Source of the DNA: Clostridium_AM sp963780135
GTDB taxonomy: Bacteria > Bacillota > Clostridia > Clostridiales > Clostridiaceae
NCBI GenBank assembly: GCA_963780135.1
Contig: CAWAAR010000003.1
Location: 186,001-250,000, forward strand
Reading direction: 5' to 3'
DNA length: 64,000 bases
Both the position numbers and the translations under genes were made by a program. Below, piece after piece: positions 44,650-53,842 of this stretch. The notes beneath the pieces are model-generated. The model searched no databases and was not told the origin of the DNA. It saw nothing but the letters and a program-made list of their open reading frames with translations. Numbering within the stretch: the stretch's first letter is position 1; every line of letters begins with the position of its first letter.

Positions 44650-47600
44650 TTGTTTGAATTAAATAATTTTGATGCATTACAAATAGGGTTGGCTTCACCA
44701 GAAAAAATAAGAGAATGGTCAAGAGGTGAAGTAAAAAAGCCTGAAACAATAAATTACAGAACTTTAAAACCTGAAAGAGATGGGCTTTTTTGTGAAAGAA
44801 TTTTTGGACCTATAAAAGACTGGGAATGTCACTGTGGTAAATATAAAAGAATAAGATACAAAGGTATAGTATGTGATAGATGTGGTGTTGAAGTTACTAA
44901 AGCTAAAGTAAGACGTGAGAGAATGGGTCATATAGAACTTGCAGCTCCAGTATCTCATATTTGGTATTTTAAAGGTATACCATCACGTATGGGACTTATA
45001 CTAGATATGTCACCAAGAGCATTAGAAAAGATATTATATTTTGCATCTTATGTGGTATTAGACCCTAAAGAGACTCCATTGTTAAAAAAGCAGTTACTAA
45101 ATGAAAAAGAATACAGAGAAGCTGTTGATAAATATGGTGATGAAAGCTTTGTAGCTGGTATGGGTGCAGAGTCTGTTAAAAGACTTTTGGAAGAAATAAA
45201 TTTAGAACAGTCATCTGTTGAGTTAAAAGAGGATTTAAAAACTAGCACAGGACAGAAGAAAGTAAGAATAATAAGAAGACTTGAGGTAGTAGAATCATTT
45301 AGAAAATCTAGGAATAGACCTGAGTGGATGATTATAGAAGTAATTCCTGTAATTCCACCAGATTTAAGACCTATGGTTCAACTTGATGGAGGAAGATTTG
45401 CTACATCAGACTTAAATGATCTTTACAGAAGAGTTATTAATAGAAATAATAGACTTAAAAAACTTTTAGATTTAGGTGCACCAGATATAATAGTGAGAAA
45501 TGAAAAAAGAATGCTTCAAGAAGCAGTAGATGCACTTATAGATAATGGAAGAAGAGGAAGACCAGTAACTGGTCCTGGAAATAGACCTTTAAAATCATTA
45601 TCTGATATGTTAAAAGGTAAGCAAGGAAGATTCAGACAGAATTTACTTGGAAAACGTGTTGACTACTCAGGACGTTCAGTTATAGTTGTTGGACCAGAAC
45701 TTAAGATGTATCAATGCGGACTTCCAAAGGAAATGGCACTAGAATTATTTAAGCCATTTGTAATGAAAAAGCTTGTTGAAAGTGGAGTAGCTCATAACAT
45801 AAAGAGCGCTAAGAGAATGGTTGAAAGAGTTCAAGCTCAGGTATGGGATGTACTTGAAGAAGTAATATCTGATCATCCAGTGCTTTTAAACCGTGCACCT
45901 ACTCTTCATAGATTAGGAATTCAAGCATTTCAACCTGTACTTGTAGAAGGAAGAGCTATAAAACTTCATCCTTTGGCTTGTACAGCATATAATGCAGATT
46001 TTGATGGAGACCAAATGGCAGTGCATGTTCCACTATCTGTTGAAGCACAGTCAGAAGCTAGATTTTTAATGCTTGCTGCACATAACATAATGAAACCATC
46101 AGATGGTAAGCCAGTTGTTGTTCCTACCCAGGATATGGTACTAGGATCATACTATCTAACATTAGATAAAGATGGTGAATTGGGAGAAGGTAGATATTTC
46201 TCATCACCAGATGAAGTAATTATGGTGTATCAACTTAAGGAAATTAGTATTCACGCTAAAATTAAAGTAAAAATGAGCAAAATTAAAGATGGTGAACTTG
46301 TTTCTGGAATAATAGATACAACTCCAGGTAAGATAATATTTAATGAAGCGATGCCACAAGATTTAGGCTTTATTGATAGAAGTAATCCAGAAAATGAGTT
46401 CAAATTAGAAATTGACTTCCTTGTAACAAAGAAAAATCTAGGAAAAGTTATAGATAAATGTTTTATGAAACATGGAGCTACTAAAACATCTATGATGCTT
46501 GATAAAATAAAAGCAAAAGGATACCATTATTCAACTATAGGTGCTATAACAGTTTCTACTTCTGATATGGTGGTTCCAGAAGCTAAGAAAACATTACTTG
46601 CAGATGCAGATGCAGCAGTTGATAAAATTGAAAAAATGTATAGAAGAGGTTTTATATCTGAAGATGAAAGATATCAAAGAGTTATAGAAAAATGGACTAA
46701 GACAACGGAAGACGTAGCAGATGCACTTATGAATAACATGGATAAATTTAATCCAATATTCATGATGGCAGACTCAGGAGCCAGAGGATCTAAAAGTCAG
46801 ATTAAACAGCTTGCTGGTATGAGAGGACTTATGGCTAACCCGTCTGGTAAAATTATAGAGTTGCCTATACGAGCATCTTTCAGAGAAGGTCTAGACGTTC
46901 TTGAATATTTCATATCGACTCATGGAGCTAGAAAAGGTAATGCGGATACTGCTTTAAAAACTGCTGACTCAGGATATTTAACAAGAAGACTTGTTGACGT
47001 TAGTCAAGATGTTATAGTAAGAGAAGAAGATTGTGGAACACATGAAGGATATGATGTTTCTGAAATAAAAGAAGGAAATGAAGTAATTGAAAGTTTAGCT
47101 GAAAGACTTACAGGAAGGTATTCAGCTGAAGATATTATGGATCCAAATAGTGGTGAAATATTAGTTCATAAAAATGATTACATGGATGAGAAAATTGCGG
47201 AAAAAATTGATAATCTAGGAATTAAAAGGATAAAAATTAGATCCGTATTTACATGTAAATCTAAACATGGTGTGTGTTCAAAATGCTATGGAATGAATAT
47301 GGCTACATCACAAAAAATAAGCATAGGAGAATCTGTTGGTATAATAGCAGCACAAAGTATAGGAGAACCAGGTACTCAGCTTACAATGAGAACTTTCCAT
47401 ACTGGTGGTGTTGCTGGATCTGATATAACTCAAGGTCTTCCAAGAGTTGAGGAATTATTTGAAGCTAGAAAACCAAAAGGTCTTGCTATAGTAAGTGAAG
47501 TTTCTGGTACAGTAAAAATGGAAGAAACAAAGAAAAAAAGAACCATTTCTGTTATTACAGATGCAGGTGAAGAAATAACTTATGATATACCATTTGGTTC

Positions 47601-48186
47601 AAGAATCAAGGTATCTAATGGAGATACAATAGGTGCTGGAGACGAAATAACAGAAGGTTCTGTTAATCCGCACGATGTAATAAGAATCAAAGGTGTATTA
47701 GGAGTTAAAAATTATCTTTTATCCGAAGTTCAGAAGGTTTATAGACTACAAGGTGTTGATATAAATGATAAGCATCTAGAAGTAGTAGTAAGACAGATGA
47801 CAAGAAAGATAAAGATAGAAGAATCTGGTGATACAGAATTACTACAGGGAACAATGATAGATATGTTTGACTTTGACGAAGAAAATGCAAAAGCAGAGGC
47901 TAAAGGTGGAAGCCCAGCTGAAGGTAGAGTTGCACTACTTGGTATAACTAAAGCAGCTTTAGCTACAGATTCATTCCTTTCAGCAGCTTCATTCCAGGAG
48001 ACTACAAGAGTACTTACTGATGCAGCTATTAAAGGAAAAGTTGATCCTTTACTAGGGTTAAAGGAAAATGTAATTATTGGTAAACTAATACCTGCTGGTA
48101 CAGGTATGACAAGATATAGATCTGTTAAAATCAACACTGAAAAAGATTCAGAAGAAAAACAACTAAACAATGAAACACAAGCTTAA
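44650..48186 (+). CDS. rpoC: DNA-directed RNA polymerase subunit beta'
   Basis: Holds the active-site magnesium: NADFDGDQMAVH is intact. 1178 residues. The N-terminal zinc site is CHCGKYKRIRYKGIVCDRC; the second zinc site is CKSKHGVCSKC. The trigger-loop region (GEPGTQLTMRTFHTGGVAG) is present. TTG start at 44650, nine bases after GGAAGGGAGG, giving the usual clostridial N-terminus FELNNFDALQIGL. The gene has no frameshift despite its length, unlike several neighbours. Confidence 0.98.
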   Translation: MFELNNFDALQIGLASPEKIREWSRGEVKKPETINYRTLKPERDGLFCERIFGPIKDWECHCGKYKRIRYKGIVCDRCGVEVTKAKVRRERMGHIELAAPVSHIWYFKGIPSRMGLILDMSPRALEKILYFASYVVLDPKETPLLKKQLLNEKEYREAVDKYGDESFVAGMGAESVKRLLEEINLEQSSVELKEDLKTSTGQKKVRIIRRLEVVESFRKSRNRPEWMIIEVIPVIPPDLRPMVQLDGGRFATSDLNDLYRRVINRNNRLKKLLDLGAPDIIVRNEKRMLQEAVDALIDNGRRGRPVTGPGNRPLKSLSDMLKGKQGRFRQNLLGKRVDYSGRSVIVVGPELKMYQCGLPKEMALELFKPFVMKKLVESGVAHNIKSAKRMVERVQAQVWDVLEEVISDHPVLLNRAPTLHRLGIQAFQPVLVEGRAIKLHPLACTAYNADFDGDQMAVHVPLSVEAQSEARFLMLAAHNIMKPSDGKPVVVPTQDMVLGSYYLTLDKDGELGEGRYFSSPDEVIMVYQLKEISIHAKIKVKMSKIKDGELVSGIIDTTPGKIIFNEAMPQDLGFIDRSNPENEFKLEIDFLVTKKNLGKVIDKCFMKHGATKTSMMLDKIKAKGYHYSTIGAITVSTSDMVVPEAKKTLLADADAAVDKIEKMYRRGFISEDERYQRVIEKWTKTTEDVADALMNNMDKFNPIFMMADSGARGSKSQIKQLAGMRGLMANPSGKIIELPIRASFREGLDVLEYFISTHGARKGNADTALKTADSGYLTRRLVDVSQDVIVREEDCGTHEGYDVSEIKEGNEVIESLAERLTGRYSAEDIMDPNSGEILVHKNDYMDEKIAEKIDNLGIKRIKIRSVFTCKSKHGVCSKCYGMNMATSQKISIGESVGIIAAQSIGEPGTQLTMRTFHTGGVAGSDITQGLPRVEELFEARKPKGLAIVSEVSGTVKMEETKKKRTISVITDAGEEITYDIPFGSRIKVSNGDTIGAGDEITEGSVNPHDVIRIKGVLGVKNYLLSEVQKVYRLQGVDINDKHLEVVVRQMTRKIKIEESGDTELLQGTMIDMFDFDEENAKAEAKGGSPAEGRVALLGITKAALATDSFLSAASFQETTRVLTDAAIKGKVDPLLGLKENVIIGKLIPAGTGMTRYRSVKINTEKDSEEKQLNNETQA

Positions 48187-48197
48187 AATATAATTTG

Positions 48198-48226
48198 TTG
48201 ACATAGTAGGTTTATAATGATAAAAT
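48198..48226 (+). promoter_or_regulatory. promoter of the rpsL-rpsG-fusA region
   Basis: TTGACA at 48198-48203, 17 bases, TAAAAT at 48221-48226, directly after rpoC. Confidence 0.8.
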
Positions 48227-48245
48227 ATGTCTGTATGTTTTTTAA

Positions 48246-48274
48246 GGAGATAAAGTTATTATTACTTTATCTCC
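48246..48274 (+). promoter_or_regulatory. leader hairpin before the L7Ae-like gene
   Basis: GGAGATAAAGT (48246-48256), 7-base loop, ACTTTATCTCC (48264-48274): a perfect 11-bp stem in the leader with no T-run, so it is not a simple terminator. It may be a regulatory or stabilising 5' element. Confidence 0.55.
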
Positions 48275-48302
48275 ACAGAACTGCAAGGGGGGAAACGTAA
48301 TA

Positions 48303-48545
48303 ATGATTTTTAGGCTTGAAGGCAATAAAGTTGTTGGTGTAAAACAAACAATTAAAGCTATAAAACTAGGAAATGTAAAAACTGTTTATATAGCAAAAGA
48401 TGCCGATGATAAGTTCATACAGCCCATTATATTGTTAGTTAATGAATGGTCCCTAGAGTTAGTATCTATAGATACTATGAAAGAACTAGGAAAACTTTGT
48501 GGCATAGATGTAGGAGCAGCAACGGCAGCAGTGTTGAAGGATTAG
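48303..48545 (+). CDS. L7Ae-like ribosomal protein (YbxF/RplGB family)
   Basis: 80 residues: FRLEGNKVVGVKQTIKAIKL then GNVKTVYIAKDADDKFIQP and LGKLCGIDVGAATAAVLKD, the L7Ae/L30e fold with the GxKQtxkai RNA-contact segment and the IDVGAA end. Homologues bind kink-turn RNA. It precedes rpsL as in B. subtilis. The ATG at 48303 follows AGGGGGGAAA. A possible ligand is the leader or a 23S kink-turn, but this is inference. Confidence 0.9.
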   Translation: MIFRLEGNKVVGVKQTIKAIKLGNVKTVYIAKDADDKFIQPIILLVNEWSLELVSIDTMKELGKLCGIDVGAATAAVLKD

Positions 48546-48659
48546 TTTTCCAATTTAAACAGCTTACAGATATAAATTAACATAAATTTTAATTTGTTAT
48601 CAATTAGCTTCTTAGATTAGTTTCTAAGTTAGTTAATATTTTTTAAAGGAGGTGTAATT

Positions 48660-49037
48660 ATGCCAACTATAAGCCAGTTAGTAAGAAAAGGCAGAAAGAC
48701 AATAAGTGCAAAATCAACAGCACCAGCACTAAAGGAATGTCCTCAAAAAAGAGGGGTTTGTACAGTAGTAAAAACTACAACACCTAAAAAACCAAACTCA
48801 GCGTTAAGAAAAATTGCTAGAGTTAGATTGACAAATGGTTTTGAAGTTACTGCTTACATTCCAGGTGTAGGCCACAACTTACAGGAGCACAGTGTTGTTC
48901 TTATAAGAGGTGGAAGAGTCAAAGACCTTCCAGGTGTTAGATATCATATCATCAGAGGTGCCTTAGATTCAGCAGGAGTTGCTAACAGATTGCAGAGTAG
49001 ATCAAAATACGGTGCTAAAAGACCAAAGCAAAAATAA
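48660..49037 (+). CDS. rpsL: 30S ribosomal protein S12
   Basis: Decoding-centre protein, 125 residues. TTPKKPNSALRKIARVRLTN and RGGRVKDLPGVRYHIIRG carry the wild-type lysines whose change gives streptomycin resistance. ATG after AAAGGAGGTG. First of the str genes. Confidence 0.97.
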   Translation: MPTISQLVRKGRKTISAKSTAPALKECPQKRGVCTVVKTTTPKKPNSALRKIARVRLTNGFEVTAYIPGVGHNLQEHSVVLIRGGRVKDLPGVRYHIIRGALDSAGVANRLQSRSKYGAKRPKQK

Positions 49038-49193
49038 TGCTTGGTTAAGTTGATTTGAAAAGTAGTGCTATGTCTTCAGCATTTATATAGATTGAATAAA
49101 TAACTTGCAGAAGTACAGAGCACTTTACGGTATACTATTTGTATGCTGAGTACCGATGAACTTAAATTCTATATTGTTAAGGAGGGAAGAAAA

Positions 49194-49664
49194 GTGCCAA
49201 GAAAAGGATGTATTGCAAAAAGAGATGTATTACCAGATCCAATGTATAATAGTAAGGTTGTTACTAAGTTTATAAACAGTATAATGGAAGATGGTAAAAA
49301 GGGAGTAGCACAGAAAATATGTTATGCTGCTTTCGATATAATTCGTGAAAAAACAGGTAAAGAACCAATTGAGGTTTTCGAAGAAGCAATGAATAATGTA
49401 ATGCCATTACTTGAAGTAAAAGCAAGAAGAATAGGTGGTGCTACATATCAGGTTCCAATAGAAGTTAGACCAGAAAGAAGACAGACATTAGGAATCAGAT
49501 GGATGCTTGCAGCAGCAGCAAAAAGAGGCGAAAAATGTATGAGAGAAAGACTTTCATCAGAATTAATGGATGCCGCTAATAATACTGGTGCAGCTGTTAA
49601 GAAGAGAGAAGACACTCATAAAATGGCTGAAGCTAATAAAGCTTTTGCTCATTATAGATATTAA
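49194..49664 (+). CDS. rpsG: 30S ribosomal protein S7
   Basis: Primary 16S binder of the small-subunit head. 156 residues from GTG 49194 (MPRKGCIAKRDVLPDPMYNS), which has AAGGAGGG upstream and the family's standard start; an ATG 51 bases earlier is rejected. Signature VMPLLEVKARRIGGATYQVP and the C-terminal KMAEANKAFAHYRY are present. The 156-base spacer after rpsL is unusually long and may hold an S7-binding site, but I cannot define it. Confidence 0.96.
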   Translation: MPRKGCIAKRDVLPDPMYNSKVVTKFINSIMEDGKKGVAQKICYAAFDIIREKTGKEPIEVFEEAMNNVMPLLEVKARRIGGATYQVPIEVRPERRQTLGIRWMLAAAAKRGEKCMRERLSSELMDAANNTGAAVKKREDTHKMAEANKAFAHYRY

Positions 49665-49670
49665 TAATGA

Positions 49671-49704
49671 AAAACTGTTTTGGCTTTTGCCGAAACAGTT
49701 TTGT
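49671..49704 (+). terminator. hairpin between rpsG and fusA
   Basis: AAAACTGTTTTGGC and GCCGAAACAGTTTT form a 14-bp stem with one G.T-type pair, but only a short T-run follows. It is probably a partial terminator or processing hairpin that adjusts fusA level. Confidence 0.55.
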
Positions 49705-49740
49705 CAAATTTAAATTTATACTTTAGAGGAGGAAATTTAA

Positions 49741-51807
49741 GTGGGAAGAGAACATCCATTAGAGAAATATCGTAATATTGGAATAATGGCACATATAGAT
49801 GCTGGAAAAACAACAACAACTGAGCGTATACTTTTTTATACAGGAATAACTCACAAAATAGGAGAAGTTCATGAAGGCCAGGCTACAATGGACTGGATGG
49901 TTCAAGAACAAGAAAGAGGTATAACAATTACTTCTGCAGCTACTTTCTGTATGTGGAAAGATCATGCTATAAACATAATAGATACACCAGGTCACGTGGA
50001 TTTTACAGTAGAAGTTGAAAGATCTTTAAGAGTTCTTGATGGAGCGGTTACTGTATTAGATGCAAAAGGTGGAGTTGAACCACAGACAGAGACTGTATGG
50101 AGACAGGCGGATAACTATAAAGTACCAAGAATGGTTTATGTAAATAAGATGGATTCTACAGGTGCTGATTTCTATATGTGTGTAAACATGTTAAGAGATA
50201 GATTACACTGTAATGCAGTTCCAATACAATTACCAATAGGAGCTGAAGATAAGTTTAAAGGAATAGTGGATCTTGTTAATAATGAAGCTATAATATATGA
50301 AGATGATTTAGGAAAAATTTTAGATACTGTTGCAATACCAGAAGATTTAAAAGACAAAGCAGCAGAGTACAGAACAGCTTTAATGGAAGCAGTTGCTGAA
50401 CAAGATGAAGAATTAATGATGAAATACCTTGAAGGAGAAGAGCTAACTATAGACGAAATAAAAGCAGCTCTTAGAAAAGGCGTTATAGCAAATGCTATAG
50501 TACCAGTTGTATGTGGATCATCATATAAAAACAAAGGCGTACAGCCAATGATAGATGCAGTTGTTGATTATATGCCATCACCATTAGATATACCACCAAT
50601 AAAAGGAGTTAATGTTGAAACTGGAGAAGACGATGAGAGACCAGCAGATGACAACGCACCAATGTCAGCATTAGCATTTAAAATTGCTACAGATCCATTT
50701 GTAGGAAGATTAGCATTTACAAGAATCTATTCAGGAATAATGAAGAGTGGTACTTATGTATATAACTCAACAAAAGGAAAAAAAGAAAGAATAGCAAGAC
50801 TTGTTAAGATGCATTCAAATCACAGGCAAGATGTAGATGAACTTCGAGCTGGAGATTTAGGAGCTATAGTTGGATTAAAGGAAACTACTACAGGTAATAC
50901 TCTTTGTGATGAAGCAAATGCAATTGTACTTGAAAGTATGGAATTCCCAGAACCAGTTATACATGTAGCTGTAGAACCAAAGACAAAAGCAGGTCAAGAA
51001 AAAATGGGAATAGCTTTATCTAAACTTGCAGAAGAAGATCCTACGTTTAAGACATATACTAATCAAGAAACAGGAGAAACAATTATATCAGGTATGGGTG
51101 AACTTCACTTAGAAATAATTGTTGATAGACTTCAAAGGGAATTTAAAGTAGAATGTAACGTTGGTAAGCCTCAAGTTGCTTACAAAGAAACTATCAAAAA
51201 AGCTGTTAAAGCTGAAGGTAAATTTGTTAGACAGTCTGGTGGACGTGGACAATATGGACATTGCTGGATAGAAATGATACCAACAGAAGGTGCATATGAA
51301 TTTGAAAATGCTGTTGTTGGAGGATCTATTCCAAAAGAATATATATCACCAATTGACAATGGTATACAAGAAGCTTCAACAAGTGGTATAGTAGCTGGAT
51401 ACCCAGTTATAAACTTTAAAATTAAATTAGTTGACGGATCATATCATGATGTTGACTCATCAGAAATGGCATTTAAGATAGCTGGATCTATGGCATTTAA
51501 GAATGCTATGGCAAAGGCAGATGCTGTGCTATTGGAACCTAGTATGAAAGTTGAAGTTGTAGTTCCAGAAGAGTATATGGGAGACGTAATTGGAGACATT
51601 AACTCAAGAAGAGGTAGAATAGAAGGAATGGAGCCAAGAGCAGGTGCGGAAGTAATAAGATCATTTGTTCCACTTTCAGAAATGTTTGGTTACGCAACTA
51701 CATTAAGATCAAGAACTCAAGGTAGAGGAAATTACTCAATGGTATTTGATCATTATGAAGAAGTTCCAAAGAGTATTCAAGAACAAATAGCTGGAAGTAA
51801 AAAATAA
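49741..51807 (+). CDS. fusA: elongation factor G
   Basis: Drives ribosomal translocation. 688 residues with canonical motifs: AHIDAGKT (P-loop), ERGITIT (switch I), DTPGH with the catalytic His (G3), NKMD (G4) and GSSY (G5). Domains II-V follow, with RQSGGRGQYGH and SDEMAFK-like SSEMAFKIAGSMAF in domain IV. GTG start at 49741 after AGAGGAGG. Compare the divergent paralogue at 17845, which lacks several of these residues. Confidence 0.98.
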   Translation: MGREHPLEKYRNIGIMAHIDAGKTTTTERILFYTGITHKIGEVHEGQATMDWMVQEQERGITITSAATFCMWKDHAINIIDTPGHVDFTVEVERSLRVLDGAVTVLDAKGGVEPQTETVWRQADNYKVPRMVYVNKMDSTGADFYMCVNMLRDRLHCNAVPIQLPIGAEDKFKGIVDLVNNEAIIYEDDLGKILDTVAIPEDLKDKAAEYRTALMEAVAEQDEELMMKYLEGEELTIDEIKAALRKGVIANAIVPVVCGSSYKNKGVQPMIDAVVDYMPSPLDIPPIKGVNVETGEDDERPADDNAPMSALAFKIATDPFVGRLAFTRIYSGIMKSGTYVYNSTKGKKERIARLVKMHSNHRQDVDELRAGDLGAIVGLKETTTGNTLCDEANAIVLESMEFPEPVIHVAVEPKTKAGQEKMGIALSKLAEEDPTFKTYTNQETGETIISGMGELHLEIIVDRLQREFKVECNVGKPQVAYKETIKKAVKAEGKFVRQSGGRGQYGHCWIEMIPTEGAYEFENAVVGGSIPKEYISPIDNGIQEASTSGIVAGYPVINFKIKLVDGSYHDVDSSEMAFKIAGSMAFKNAMAKADAVLLEPSMKVEVVVPEEYMGDVIGDINSRRGRIEGMEPRAGAEVIRSFVPLSEMFGYATTLRSRTQGRGNYSMVFDHYEEVPKSIQEQIAGSKK

Positions 51808-51854
51808 TTAATTAAATAAAAAAATATTAATTGATTCTAGGGAGGAATAAAAAA

Positions 51855-53048
51855 ATGTCAAAAGCAAAATTTGAAAGAAACAAACCACATGTAAACATAG
51901 GAACAATAGGACACGTAGATCACGGTAAGACAACATTAACAGCAGCAATAACAACAGTACTATCAAAAAAGGGATTTGCAGAAGCATTTGATTATGCAGC
52001 AATAGATAAAGCACCAGAGGAAAGAGAAAGAGGAATCACAATCAACACAGCACACGTAGAATATGAAACAGAGAACAGACATTATGCACACGTTGATTGT
52101 CCAGGACATGCAGATTATGTAAAGAACATGATAACAGGAGCAGCACAAATGGATGGAGCAATCTTAGTTGTATCAGCAGCAGATGGTCCAATGCCACAGA
52201 CAAGAGAGCATATACTACTAGCATCAAGAGTAGGAGTTAACTACATAGTAGTATTTTTAAATAAAGCAGATCAGGTAGATGATCCAGAATTATTAGAATT
52301 AGTAGAGATGGAAGTTAGAGAATTATTAAGTGAGTATGACTTCCCAGGAGACGATACACCAATAATAGCAGGATCAGCATTAAAAGCATTAGAAAACCCA
52401 ACAGATGATGAAGCAACAAAATGCATAACAGATTTAATGGATGCAGTAGATAGTTATATTCCAACACCAGAAAGAGCAACAGATAAACCATTCTTAATGC
52501 CAGTAGAAGATGTATTCACAATAACAGGAAGAGGAACAGTTGCAACAGGAAGAGTAGAAAGTGGAATATTAAAAGTTGGAGACGAAGTAGAAATCGTAGG
52601 ATTAAAAGAAGAAAAAGGCAAGACAACATGTACAGGAGTAGAAATGTTCAGAAAGCTTCTAGACCAAGCAATGGCAGGAGATAATATCGGAGCATTATTA
52701 AGAGGAATACAAAGAGATGACATCGAAAGAGGTCAAGTATTAGCAAAACCAGGTTCAGTACACCCACACAAGAAGTTTGTAGGTCAAGTGTATGTATTAA
52801 AGAAAGAAGAAGGCGGAAGACATACACCATTCTTTAATGGATATAGACCACAGTTTTATTTTAGAACAACAGACGTAACAGGAATGATAGCATTACCAGA
52901 AGGAACAGAAATGGTTATGCCAGGAGATCATATAGACATGAATGTTGAACTTATAACTCAAGTAGCAATGGATGAAGGATTAAGATTTGCTATAAGAGAA
53001 GGCGGAAGAACAGTTGGTTCAGGTGTTGTTACTAAAATAAACGAGTAA
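51855..53048 (+). CDS. tuf: elongation factor Tu, copy 2 (intact)
   Basis: 397 residues, intact. GHVDHGKT, RGITINTAHVEY, DCPGH, NKADQ and the C-terminal barrel with GDHIDMNVELITQVAMDEGL. The ATG at 51855 follows GGGAGGAATAAAAAA, the same leader as copy 1; the in-frame ATT/TTG region from 51831 is not used. Follows fusA by 47 bases (the classical str operon order) and ends at its own terminator. Nearly identical to copy 1, pointing to gene conversion. Confidence 0.98.
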   Translation: MSKAKFERNKPHVNIGTIGHVDHGKTTLTAAITTVLSKKGFAEAFDYAAIDKAPEERERGITINTAHVEYETENRHYAHVDCPGHADYVKNMITGAAQMDGAILVVSAADGPMPQTREHILLASRVGVNYIVVFLNKADQVDDPELLELVEMEVRELLSEYDFPGDDTPIIAGSALKALENPTDDEATKCITDLMDAVDSYIPTPERATDKPFLMPVEDVFTITGRGTVATGRVESGILKVGDEVEIVGLKEEKGKTTCTGVEMFRKLLDQAMAGDNIGALLRGIQRDDIERGQVLAKPGSVHPHKKFVGQVYVLKKEEGGRHTPFFNGYRPQFYFRTTDVTGMIALPEGTEMVMPGDHIDMNVELITQVAMDEGLRFAIREGGRTVGSGVVTKINE

Positions 53049-53078
53049 TTAATTTATATAAATTAAAGATCTTTAATG

Positions 53079-53110
53079 AAAAAAGAAAGAGGACGCTCTT
53101 TCTTTTTTTA
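53079..53110 (+). terminator. str operon terminator
   Basis: AAAAAAGAAAGAG (53079-53091), loop GACG, CTCTTTCTTTTTT (53096-53108): perfect 13-bp stem ending in T residues. Confidence 0.88.
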
Positions 53111-53207
53111 ATTGCAACTTACAAGTAGTAGAAAGTACAATTTATAATAAAGAATATAATAGAAAATATAGTATTTTAAATTTAAATCAATATATAAACA
53201 AAAATAC

Positions 53208-53236
53208 TTGTCAAATATAAAAATATATTGTATAAT
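53208..53236 (+). promoter_or_regulatory. S10 operon promoter
   Basis: TTGTCA at 53208-53213, 17 bases, TATAAT at 53231-53236. Confidence 0.8.
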
Positions 53237-53242
53237 TAAGAA

Positions 53243-53445
53243 GTTGTATTGTGATAACAGCGATGAGGCAAGAGGTTGCCGGGCTTCCGGGTAATTTTTG
53301 ACTGAGTATGCCTAGGTCTTGAACCAGGCGACGGCGGTTTGTGAGGATGATTTTGTGCTGTTTTGTACAAAAGTATGAAACACCCGGAACAGTTTACATA
53401 ACCGATCCGCTGTTGTACGTAAGAAGTAAAGCGTGCATGAAAAGG
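53243..53445 (+). promoter_or_regulatory. structured leader of the S10 operon
   Basis: About 220 bases separate the promoter from rpsJ. The segment is clearly more GC-rich than other spacers and contains nested short stems (for example GGCAAGAGGTTGCC, CCTAGGTCTTGAACCAGG). It has no coding role; a frame reading into rpsJ has no ribosome site. It is likely an r-protein autoregulatory leader, perhaps of the clostridial S10 class. The motif CGATCCGCT at its end (53403-53411) recurs before rplC (53813-53821). Confidence 0.6.
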
Positions 53446-53457
53446 AGGGAAACAGAA

Positions 53458-53766
53458 ATGGCAAAACAAAAAATAAGAATTAGATTAAAAGCTTTTGATC
53501 ACAACATATTAGATCAATCAGCTGAAAAAATTGTAGAAACAGCAAAAACAACAGGTGCAAAGGTAGCAGGTCCAGTTCCACTACCAACAGAAAAAGATGT
53601 TGTAACTATATTGAGAGCTGTACACAAATATAAAGATTCTAGAGAACAGTTTGAAATAAGAACTCATAAAAGACTTATAGATATAATAAGTCCATCACCA
53701 AAAACTGTTGATGCTTTAATGAGATTGGATTTACCAGCAGGTGTTGACATTGAAATAAAATTATAA
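53458..53766 (+). CDS. rpsJ: 30S ribosomal protein S10
   Basis: 102 residues; also NusE, a partner of NusG and NusB in antitermination. Start ATG at 53458 after AGGAGGG (MAKQKIRIRLKAFDHNILDQ). Signature GPVPLPTEKDVVTILRAVHK is present, as is the C-terminal LMRLDLPAGVDIEIKL. First gene of the S10 operon. Confidence 0.97.
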   Translation: MAKQKIRIRLKAFDHNILDQSAEKIVETAKTTGAKVAGPVPLPTEKDVVTILRAVHKYKDSREQFEIRTHKRLIDIISPSPKTVDALMRLDLPAGVDIEIKL

Positions 53767-53842
53767 TTGTAATAGATATATACTATTACTAACGATTATG
53801 ACCGCTTAGGCGATCCGCTAATACGTTGAGGAGGTGCAGATT

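Noticed and set aside
49143..49193. ATG 51 bases upstream of the chosen rpsG start
   Set aside because: The extension is not part of S7, and the proper AAGGAGGG lies between it and the GTG.
51808..52830. Leucine-rich minus-strand frames inside both tuf genes
   Set aside because: Reverse readings of A-rich tuf codons; the plus-strand EF-Tu is certain.
53341..53457. In-frame N-terminal extension of rpsJ through the leader
   Set aside because: The start has no ribosome site; the ATG at 53458 with AGGAGGG gives the standard S10 N-terminus.
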